Source: Bordetella parapertussis
Lineage (GTDB): Bacteria > Pseudomonadota > Gammaproteobacteria > Burkholderiales > SG8-41
Direction of reading: 5' to 3'
NCBI GenBank assembly: GCA_945901405.1
Contig: CAMDLH010000037.1
Span: forward strand, 1-39,880
DNA: 39,880 bases
Made by a program: the position numbers and the translations under genes. Positions 34,206-39,880 of this stretch are shown here, in pieces; position 1 is the first letter of the stretch; the number at the start of each line of letters is the position of its first letter. Under the pieces are notes generated by a model. The model worked only from the letters and a program-made list of their open reading frames with translations, made no database searches and had not been told where the DNA came from.

Positions 34206-34673
34206 TTACCTCAATTCAAATACCGCATCGATTACGAGTATACTGCCGCTGCGCAGCGACGAAGCGCCCATCACGGTGCGCACATGCTTGCCTGGCTCGC
34301 CCATTGCGGCCACGAGGAAATCCGAAGCGCCGTCGAGCACCTGCGGATGATCGGCGAATTCCGGCGTGGCGTTGAGATAACCGCAGATACGCACGCAGCG
34401 CGCGAGATTGCTCCAGTCGCCGCCGCACGCCGCCTTCACCTGCGCCAGCACGTTGATCGCCGCGACGCGCGCGGCCGCCTTGCCTTCGCTCACGCCGAAC
34501 TCCGCGCCGAGCCTGCCGGCATACAAGTGCTTGCCGTCCACCACGGCCGCCTGCCCCGCGATCCACAGTTGCTTGCCGGAAACCAAGTACGGCAGATAAT
34601 TCGCCGCCGGTGTAGGCGCGCCGGGCAACGTGACGCCGAGTTGCGCAAGACGTTCGTCGAAAGGATGTGTCAT
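34206..34673 (-). CDS. RidA/YjgF-family protein
   Basis: A 155-residue RidA superfamily protein: LPYLVSGKQLWIAGQAAVVDGKHLYAGRLG, then AAINVLAQVKAACGGDWSNLARCVRICGYLN and HVRTVMGASSLRSGSILVIDAVFEL. The family hydrolyses reactive enamine/imine intermediates. The block R-T-V-M-G-A-S-S-L differs from the canonical R-x-x-V-x-V-x-x-L-P (with no Pro), placing it among the YjgF-like subgroups of less certain activity. It precedes a Bug gene and may act on that substrate's breakdown products. Confidence 0.88.
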   Translation of the reverse strand: MTHPFDERLAQLGVTLPGAPTPAANYLPYLVSGKQLWIAGQAAVVDGKHLYAGRLGAEFGVSEGKAAARVAAINVLAQVKAACGGDWSNLARCVRICGYLNATPEFADHPQVLDGASDFLVAAMGEPGKHVRTVMGASSLRSGSILVIDAVFELR

Positions 34674-34753
34674 TGGGTCAGGACGATAGTGGACGGGTGC
34701 CGCTCAGTTTAACTCATCGCCCGAAATCCTTGCTGTCGTGCGGTGCGGTTCCC

Positions 34754-34786
34754 GTAGGATGGGTGCAGCGCAGCGTAACCCATCAC
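34754..34786 (+). repeat. REP sequence, right of ridA
   Basis: GTAGGATGGGTGCAGCGCAG then CGTAACCCATCAC, matching the REP units at 23.7 and 35.4 kb. It flanks the 3' end of the RAYT gene. The core GGGT/ACCC can fold into a short hairpin. Confidence 0.85.
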
Positions 34787-34804
34787 AATCCAAACTCGCA
34801 CGAC

Positions 34805-35331
34805 TCACTCTCCGAAATCACCTTCATCGTTTTCCGCGCCACCCCAATCCATCAGGTAAACGCCACGTTCAACGAATTGCCGAAACGTGGAGTGCGGCCA
34901 TTCGCTGGCTGCCCGCGCGTAACCGTGCTTCACCGGATTGAAATGGATGTAATCGCAATGCGCGCGAAAATCGTCGTCGTCGCGTATGGTGTGCTCCCAA
35001 TAGCGCCGTTGCCAGATACCGCGTTCGCCCTTGGCGGCTTGGCTTGGTGAACGCTGTTCATATCGCGGCACGCGTTTGGAGAACGCGGTTTTGATTTTCT
35101 TCCAGCGCGTTGCGTAATCGGCGTCACTCCGCGGCAGCGTCCAAAGTGCATGCAAGTGATCCGGCAGAATCACAATTGCATCGATTTCAAACGGCTGTTC
35201 CGCGCGCACCAGTCGAAACGCTTCGCGAAGATCATCGATGTGTTTGATCAACGGGCCGGTTACGCGATTGGCCGCAACCACGGTGAAAAATAAGTTCCGC
35301 CGGCAATCCACTTGCGGCGATATTGCGTCAT
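34805..35331 (-). mobile_element. REP-associated tyrosine transposase (RAYT), frameshifted near the start
   Basis: TnpA-REP family Y1 transposase of the HUH class. Visible are IDAIVILPDHLHALWTLP with the His-Leu-His metal site, and the catalytic Tyr in FRAHCDYIHFNPVKHGYA; WQRRYWEHTIRDDDDF and the W-P-H-S-T-F closing block also match. The expected N-terminus, M-T-Q-Y-R-R-K-W-I-A-G-G-T-Y, is encoded from ATG 35331 in a different frame from the rest. One more T in the T5 run at 35290-35286 would join them as TYFFTVV. The remaining frame could only start at GTG 35311. So it is either a recent one-base pseudogene or a homopolymer error. REP sequences flank it on both sides. Confidence 0.9.
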
Positions 35332-35368
35332 AGGTATTTTAAATTGATGGAATGCAATGTGTGTTTGT

Positions 35369-35389
35369 GATGGGTTTCACCCATCCTAC
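35369..35389 (-). repeat. Short REP-like sequence
   Basis: GATGGGTTTCACCCATCCTAC keeps the outer ends of the REP unit but lacks the inner GCGCAGCG portion. It lies 38 bases upstream of the RAYT start, in inverse orientation to the copies at 34754 and 35429, as in REP-RAYT units. Confidence 0.7.
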
Positions 35390-35428
35390 GGCAATGCCGA
35401 TTGTTTTCATCCATCCAAAAAAACATCC

Positions 35429-35460
35429 GTAGGATGGGTGCAGCGCAGCGTAACCCATCA
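35429..35460 (+). repeat. REP sequence overlapping a gene end
   Basis: A full copy of the 31-base REP unit; its terminal CCCATCA supplies the TGA stop of the threonine synthase-like gene (35460-35458 on the minus strand). It is identical to the copy at 34754 over the core. Confidence 0.85.
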
Positions 35461-36600
35461 CAACCCAAGCTCACGCGCCCGCAAGTTGAGCAACTCCCCA
35501 ATCTTCTCCGACGCCTTCAACCCCGTGCCGGTCAACACCAGCACCGTCGATTCATCCGCCTTGATCGCGCCGCTCGCAAGCAGTTGCGTAAGCCCCGCGG
35601 CAGCCGCAGCCGAAGTCGGCTCGACATAAAGCCCCTTGCGCGCAAGCGTGCCGAGCGCGGTTACGATTTCGTCCTCGCTCACGGCGACGATGCTGCCGCC
35701 CGAATCACGCACGGCTTTCAACGCCTCGGCCACGCGCGTGGGTTTGGATGAGGCGATGCCTTCGGCGATGGTGGGCGTCACCGTCGTCGGCACAAGATGC
35801 TCGACACCCGCCTTGAAGGCGTTGAAGTACGGCGCGCAGTTCACTGCCTGCACGCCGAAGATACGCGGCATTTTTTTGATCTCGCCGTTGCGCATGAGTT
35901 CGCCGAAGCCGCGTTCGCAACCGGCGACATTGCTGCCATAGCCCAGCGGCACTACCACGTTGTCGGGCGCGTTAAAACCCAGTTGCTCCCACAACTCGTA
36001 CGCGAGCGTCTTGGTGCCCTCGGCGAAGAACGGCTGCCAGTTGTGGCTGGCGTAAAAAATCTCTTTACTCATGCGCATCGCGGCGTCTGCGACATCCTGC
36101 CGCGTGCCGCGTATCGTCACCACATCCGCGCCGCCGGCGGCGATCTGCGCGATCTTCGGATACGACGCGGATTCGGGCACGAGGATGCGGCAACGCATGC
36201 CCGCGGCGGCCGCGTACGCCGACAGCGACGCGCCCGCGTTGCCCGACGAATCTTCGAGCACTTCGTTGATGCCGCGGCTCTTGAGGTAGCTCACCAGCAC
36301 CGTCATGCCGCGATCCTTGAACGATCCGGTGGGCATCATGAATTCGAGCTTGAACATGATTTTCGCCTGCTGCCACTCGCCGCAGGTCAAAGGCGTCCAG
36401 CCTTCGCCCATGGTGACCGCGTGCTTATCATCTACACCGATGGCCTTCGCGTAGCGCCACACCGAGCGCCGCGACGTGTCGATATCGCCACGCTTCAGAC
36501 CCGCGCCAGGCGTGAGATTGAGATAGCCGCCACTGTCGGAACACCAACGTGCGGTGTCGGTGGAGTAAGTTGCGCCCGTGGCGGGGTCTATGTAATTCAT
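35458..36600 (-). CDS. PLP-dependent threonine synthase-like enzyme
   Basis: A 380-residue fold type II PLP enzyme. Lys95 in PTGSFKDRG is the expected Schiff-base Lys, followed by the EDSSGNAGASLSAYAAAAGM phosphate-binding block and a closing TVLVLTGTGLK. MGEGWTPLTCGEW near residue 65 resembles threonine synthase. The N-terminal part is a short extension, with few cysteines, rather than a zinc ribbon. Related enzymes act on phosphohomoserine, threonine, diaminopropionate or cysteate; without a thr operon nearby the substrate is uncertain. Its stop lies in a REP. Confidence 0.85.
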   Translation of the reverse strand: MNYIDPATGATYSTDTARWCSDSGGYLNLTPGAGLKRGDIDTSRRSVWRYAKAIGVDDKHAVTMGEGWTPLTCGEWQQAKIMFKLEFMMPTGSFKDRGMTVLVSYLKSRGINEVLEDSSGNAGASLSAYAAAAGMRCRILVPESASYPKIAQIAAGGADVVTIRGTRQDVADAAMRMSKEIFYASHNWQPFFAEGTKTLAYELWEQLGFNAPDNVVVPLGYGSNVAGCERGFGELMRNGEIKKMPRIFGVQAVNCAPYFNAFKAGVEHLVPTTVTPTIAEGIASSKPTRVAEALKAVRDSGGSIVAVSEDEIVTALGTLARKGLYVEPTSAAAAAGLTQLLASGAIKADESTVLVLTGTGLKASEKIGELLNLRARELGL

Positions 36601-36618
36601 GAATCAAATGCCCAAATC

Positions 36619-36683
36619 TTGACGCAGATTTACGCAGATTACCGCAGATGGTCCGCATTCATCATCTGCGTTCATCTGCGTCA
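36619..36683. repeat. Imperfect inverted repeat, ACGCAGATT-type
   Basis: TTGACGCAGATTTACGCAGA then TTACCGCAGATG on the left (36619-36650) and CATCTGCGTTCATCTGCGTC on the right (36664-36683) form a hairpin with a small centre. It separates the threonine synthase-like gene from the aminotransferase gene and shares its core word with the elements at 12.6, 19.9 and 39.6 kb. Confidence 0.75.
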
Positions 36684-36702
36684 AAAAAATAGATGAAAAC
36701 CC

Positions 36703-37899
36703 CTAGCGCTGTAAGAACGAGCGGCTCAACTCCAGCACGCGCTCAACATCATCCATGTTGTTATACGCATGCAGCGAAAAGCGCAGCATGCCGCGCCGGA
36801 TCGAGAGCTTCACCTGATTGTCGCCGAGGTGTTGATAAAGCCCGTTGAAGCGCTCGTCGCTGGTACCGTAATGATCGGCGCTCATGGTGCCGATGGTGAC
36901 GATGCCGCCCAGATGCGGCCCCGGTTTGCCTCCGGCCACGGGCACGCCCATATCGAGATAGCCCTGTGCCAGCGCGTGACTTAATTGGGTGACGTGTTTT
37001 TCAATTTGCCGCGTGCCGATGGCCAGCAGTTGCTTCATCGAGGCGTCCACCGCCGCCGTCGCCGCGAAGTTGTAGTTGCCAAGATCAAAGCGCCGCGCGC
37101 CTGTCGCGAGTTTGAATGACATATCACCCATCGCAGCCTCGTGTGCATCGCCCAGGTCAACACCAAAGCGCGCGAGATACGCCGGGTGCATTTTGTCGGC
37201 CCACTCGCGCCGCAGGTAAAGAAACCCCATGCCGTACAGCCCCAGCAAACCTTTTTGCGTGGAAACCGCCAGCGCATCGATATTCGATTGCTGAACATCC
37301 GTGTGCAATTTGCCCGCGGACTGCGCCGCGTCCACCAGAAACAACACACCGCGCTCACGGCAGGCTTTGCCGAGCGTGTCGATGTCGGTGCGAAAGCCGG
37401 GTGCGAATGTCACCGTGGACACGGTGGCACAGCGCGTGCGCGCGTCCATTTTCGCAATCATGTCGTCAACCGGAATCGCGTTGTCGCGCGGCTTGACCAT
37501 GCGCACCTCGACGCCGAAGCGCTGCAAATTGAGCCACGCGTAGACGTTGTTGGGATGCTCAAGCTCCGGGCACAACACCACGTTATCACCGGTCTGCCAC
37601 TGAATGCCCGTGGCCACCATGTTGAGGCCCTCGGAGATGTTCTTGGTGTAAGTCACCTCGTCAGCCTCGGCGTTGATGAGTTGTGCGAAGCGCGCGCGCG
37701 TGCCCTCGATCAGCGCAAAGAAGCGATCTTTGTCGCCGCCATTCATCATGCGGTCATCCAGATGCGCATCGATTGCGGCGCGCGTAGTGCTGGAGAGTAC
37801 GCCGCGGCCGGCGACATCCATGTAGGTCCATTTATTCAGCGCCGGGAAATCCGCACGTAGCGCGGCGAAGACATCAAATTCGGTTTTCGGTTGGTTCAT
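36703..37899 (-). CDS. Class V aminotransferase (cysteine desulfurase-like)
   Basis: A 398-residue fold type I PLP enzyme. Lys216 in AVSTQKGLLGLYGMGFLYLR is the Schiff-base Lys, with SEGLNMVATGIQW and LCPELEHPNNVYAWLNL in the cofactor and substrate region and DAAQSAG as the PLP Asp block. The N-terminus lacks the usual NifS zinc or active-site Cys loop signature, so aminotransferase, epimerase or lyase use is as likely as desulfuration. The ATG at 37899 has AAGGAG six bases upstream, inside the end of hyuB; a longer frame to 38091 lies within hyuB and is rejected. Confidence 0.88.
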   Translation of the reverse strand: MNQPKTEFDVFAALRADFPALNKWTYMDVAGRGVLSSTTRAAIDAHLDDRMMNGGDKDRFFALIEGTRARFAQLINAEADEVTYTKNISEGLNMVATGIQWQTGDNVVLCPELEHPNNVYAWLNLQRFGVEVRMVKPRDNAIPVDDMIAKMDARTRCATVSTVTFAPGFRTDIDTLGKACRERGVLFLVDAAQSAGKLHTDVQQSNIDALAVSTQKGLLGLYGMGFLYLRREWADKMHPAYLARFGVDLGDAHEAAMGDMSFKLATGARRFDLGNYNFAATAAVDASMKQLLAIGTRQIEKHVTQLSHALAQGYLDMGVPVAGGKPGPHLGGIVTIGTMSADHYGTSDERFNGLYQHLGDNQVKLSIRRGMLRFSLHAYNNMDDVERVLELSRSFLQR

Positions 37900-37900
37900 T

Positions 37901-39580
37901 TCAAACTCCTTCAAGATATGTTCTGGATGCATTATCGGGCGAGATGCGCTGCTCGCGCACATCCTGCTCCACCGCAGAAATCGTGCGCCGCTTCGCCTCG
38001 CCAAACCCCGCGCCGCCGGGCGTGACGATGCGCAACACGCTGCCGCGCGGCAGCGGCACATCCGCCGCCGCAGCCGGTAGTTTACGTTCATCCGGCGTGC
38101 CGGGGTTCAAGATGAATTGCCCGGTGGCGCCATCGCCGCCGCCGGCGCTGCCCGATGCGGCGACATTCTGCCGCTCGGACGAAAGGCTCACCACGATGTC
38201 GTCGGCAAGCACACGGTAATCACGCACACAGCCCGCGCCGCCGCGATACTGCCCCGCGCCGCTGGAATCATCGCGCAGCGCATAACGCTCGACGCGAAAC
38301 GGATAGGCGTGCTCCAATGCCTCCACCGGCAGATTCGACGAGCCCGATGCATGCACACGCACGCCATCGACGCCGTCGCGATTGGCGCGCGCGCCCATGC
38401 CGCCGGCCATGGTTTCGTAGTCGACAAAATAAACGCCGCTGCGCGTGTCGGTGCCGGAGAACACAAACAGATGATGCGGCCCGCTCGCCGCCAGCGCCTT
38501 TTCGGGCAGCGCCTGCGACAACGCATTGGCGATCACGTCGCCCAGCACGCTCGCGGAAATTGAACGGCAGCCGATCGCCGCCGGCGGCACCGGCCCCACC
38601 ACGCAACCCGGCGGCGCGTGGATATCGAGCGTGCGGTAGTAGCCCGCGTTGGCCGGCACCTCCGGATCGAGCATCGCTTTCGACACGGTATACACGGTGG
38701 CGAGCAGCGCGCGATACGGAATGTTGCGCGCGTTTTCGAGTTGCTTGCCGGAGCCGGTGAAATCGAATTTCATGCGGCCCTTGTTACCTTTACTGATGGT
38801 CAACGCGAGTTTGATCCTGCAACGTTCACCCTCGACATTGCCATCAAGAAAATCCTCGGCCTCGTATTTGCCCGCGGGCAGACGATTGATCGCCGCGCGA
38901 AAACGCTTCTCGGTGAAATCCAGATACGCGGCAATCGTCGCCTGCGTTTCTTTCACGCCGTAACGCTTGAATAGTTGCAGCACGCTTTTCATCGCCACGT
39001 TGTTGGCCGCGAACTGCGCGTTGAGGTCACCCACGCGTTCATCCGGCGTGCGCGAGTTGAGCAGAATGACATCGAGCACGCTGCGGTTCACCTTGCCGCC
39101 GCGCATGATGTGCACCGGCGGAATGCGAATGCCCTCCTGATAAATCGATTTGCACACCGCCGCCTCGGAGCCGGGCACCATGCCACCGACGTCGGCGTGA
39201 TGCGCGATGTTGGCGACGAAGGCGACGATTTTTTTGCCCACGAACACCGGCGCGATGACGTTGATGTCCGGCAGATGCGTGCCGCCGCCGTTATACGGAT
39301 CGTTGGCGACAAACATATCGCCGGGCTGTATCTCTGACGGCGGATAACGTTTCAATATTTCATCCACCGCGCCGACCATTGAGCCGAGATGGATCGGCAC
39401 GCGTTGCGCGAGCGCGATCACCTCGCCTTTTGCATCGAAGATCGCGGTGGAAGCATCCATGCGCTCCTTGATGTTGGGCGAGAACGCTGTGCGTTGCAGC
39501 GTCGCGCCCATCTCCTCGGCGGTGGCGAGCAGAAAGCGCGCGACGACTTCGGCTTTGATTGGATCAACTTTTTTCTTCAT
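37901..39580 (-). CDS. hyuB: Hydantoinase B/oxoprolinase family protein
   Basis: The 559-residue HyuB protein has the family opening VVARFLLATAEEMGATLQRTAFSPNIKERMDASTAIFD, then PGDMFVANDPYNGGGTHLPDI, HHADVGGMVPGS, and a late GGAGCVRDYRVLADDI and PGGAGFG. HyuB pairs with HyuA in ATP-dependent opening of hydantoins, 5-oxoproline or N-methylhydantoin, or in acetone carboxylase-like enzymes. HyuA would be expected just upstream, but that side holds a repeat and a group II intron end at 39.73 kb. It is co-transcribed with the aminotransferase (one-base gap). Confidence 0.92.
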   Translation of the reverse strand: MKKKVDPIKAEVVARFLLATAEEMGATLQRTAFSPNIKERMDASTAIFDAKGEVIALAQRVPIHLGSMVGAVDEILKRYPPSEIQPGDMFVANDPYNGGGTHLPDINVIAPVFVGKKIVAFVANIAHHADVGGMVPGSEAAVCKSIYQEGIRIPPVHIMRGGKVNRSVLDVILLNSRTPDERVGDLNAQFAANNVAMKSVLQLFKRYGVKETQATIAAYLDFTEKRFRAAINRLPAGKYEAEDFLDGNVEGERCRIKLALTISKGNKGRMKFDFTGSGKQLENARNIPYRALLATVYTVSKAMLDPEVPANAGYYRTLDIHAPPGCVVGPVPPAAIGCRSISASVLGDVIANALSQALPEKALAASGPHHLFVFSGTDTRSGVYFVDYETMAGGMGARANRDGVDGVRVHASGSSNLPVEALEHAYPFRVERYALRDDSSGAGQYRGGAGCVRDYRVLADDIVVSLSSERQNVAASGSAGGGDGATGQFILNPGTPDERKLPAAAADVPLPRGSVLRIVTPGGAGFGEAKRRTISAVEQDVREQRISPDNASRTYLEGV

Positions 39581-39607
39581 TGCAAACCTTTAACATCAAA
39601 ATCTTTC

Positions 39608-39678
39608 GACGCGGATTTACGCGGATTTACAAAGATTACCAACCGCCCACCGTCATTCCGGCGCAGGCCGGAATCCAG
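39608..39678. repeat. Partial copy of the nested palindrome
   Basis: GACGCGGATTTACGCGGATT then TA (39608-39629), followed by GTCATTCCGGCGCAGGCCGG then AATCCAG (39652-39678), lines up with the left half of the nested element at 19864-19932, in the same order and at similar spacing. The right half is absent. It lies between hyuB and the group II intron end. Confidence 0.7.
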
Positions 39679-39733
39679 GTCGTTCAAAACGCGTAGCGTC
39701 TAATTTGGCGCCTGCGGCGTTGATTACGTACTG

Positions 39734-39880
39734 ATAGGGGTAGGAAAGGACGCTCGTCCTCCCCTCCCTCCGAACCGTGCGTGCGGTTCTCCCGCACACG
39801 GCTCTCCAGTCGGTGGTTTCCTCATCGGGATTGGCTTGCCAGCGCATGGGTCTCGGTCATCGTGAAGAGGCCCAACTCAG
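39734..39880 (-). mobile_element. 3' end of a group II intron (domains V and VI), running off the window
   Basis: On the minus strand, 39804-39771 reads GAGCCGTGTGCGGGAGAACC then GCACGCACGGTTCG, 34 bases that fold as domain V (GAGCCGTG/ CACGGTTC stem, GTGCGG/CCGCAC upper stem). It is followed by a domain VI-like hairpin (GGGGAGGACGAGCGTCC...TACCCC), ending in CTAT near 39734, the AY type of intron 3' end. The preceding bases to 39880 match the usual tract between the intron's reverse transcriptase gene and domain V. The maturase ORF would lie beyond the window. It may be a full intron or a 3' fragment; that cannot be seen here. Confidence 0.85.

Noticed and set aside
36703-38091. Longer 462-residue form of the aminotransferase
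   Set aside because: The extra 64 residues lie within hyuB and are Arg/Cys/Ser rich; AAGGAG supports ATG 37899.
39653-39847. 64-codon minus-strand frame
   Set aside because: It is the structured RNA of intron domains V and VI read as protein.

Overview
The window looks like about 40 kb of chromosome from a GC-rich betaproteobacterium, probably Burkholderiales or a close uncultured relative. Three things point there: four Bug/TctC-type solute-binding proteins, the conserved mlaFEDCB-ibaG-murA block, and house-style catabolic genes (hydantoinase B, TcuA, enolase superfamily). No plasmid or phage backbone is visible.

Layout. 0-6.3 kb: a protein with a J-domain-like HPD motif, a decapitated PemK/MazF toxin remnant, then a minus-strand GldA-GldF-GldG-DUF4340 type ABC operon and tRNA-Thr(TGT). 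6.5-10.9 kb: a small membrane-anchored protein, then a plus-strand catabolic operon (HIBADH-like dehydrogenase, Bug protein, SDR, enolase-superfamily enzyme). 11-12.6 kb: a convergent two-gene unit whose first gene is a selenoprotein. It carries an in-frame UGA inside a U-G-S-C motif, followed at once by a strong bacterial SECIS-like hairpin, and it overlaps by ATGA a 353-residue protein of unknown function. 12.7-17.4 kb: murA, ibaG and mlaBCDEF (cell wall, BolA-like protein, outer-membrane lipid transport). 17.5-24.8 kb: an orphan ABC ATPase, then acnA, a Bug protein and tcuA on the minus strand (a plausible tricarballylate to cis-aconitate to TCA route), and a divergent isocitrate lyase/PEP mutase family gene. 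24.8-25.4 kb: a RelE/ParE-Phd toxin-antitoxin pair. 25.4-28.6 kb: a Bug gene whose signal peptide is out of frame, three 10-bp direct repeats before a capA-like gene, and a gene-poor kilobase with ACATAAT-type palindromes. 28.6-30.8 kb: a YcaO protein with an N-terminal OsmC domain. 31.4-34.7 kb: MFS transporter, Nudix hydrolase, Bug protein, RidA. 34.7-35.5 kb: a REP/RAYT unit with a one-base frameshift in the transposase. 35.5-39.6 kb: threonine synthase-like, class V aminotransferase and hydantoinase B genes. 39.73-39.88 kb: the 3' end of a group II intron that runs off the right edge.

The main discovery candidate is the UGSC selenoprotein at 12039-12560, which ordinary gene calling truncates to 92 codons, together with its translationally coupled partner. 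The UGSC family itself is known, but to my knowledge has no established biochemical function. Secondary themes are several classes of dispersed palindromes (REP, ACGCAGATT-type and GCGCAGGC-type) and two one-base homopolymer frameshifts that are either real decay or assembly error.
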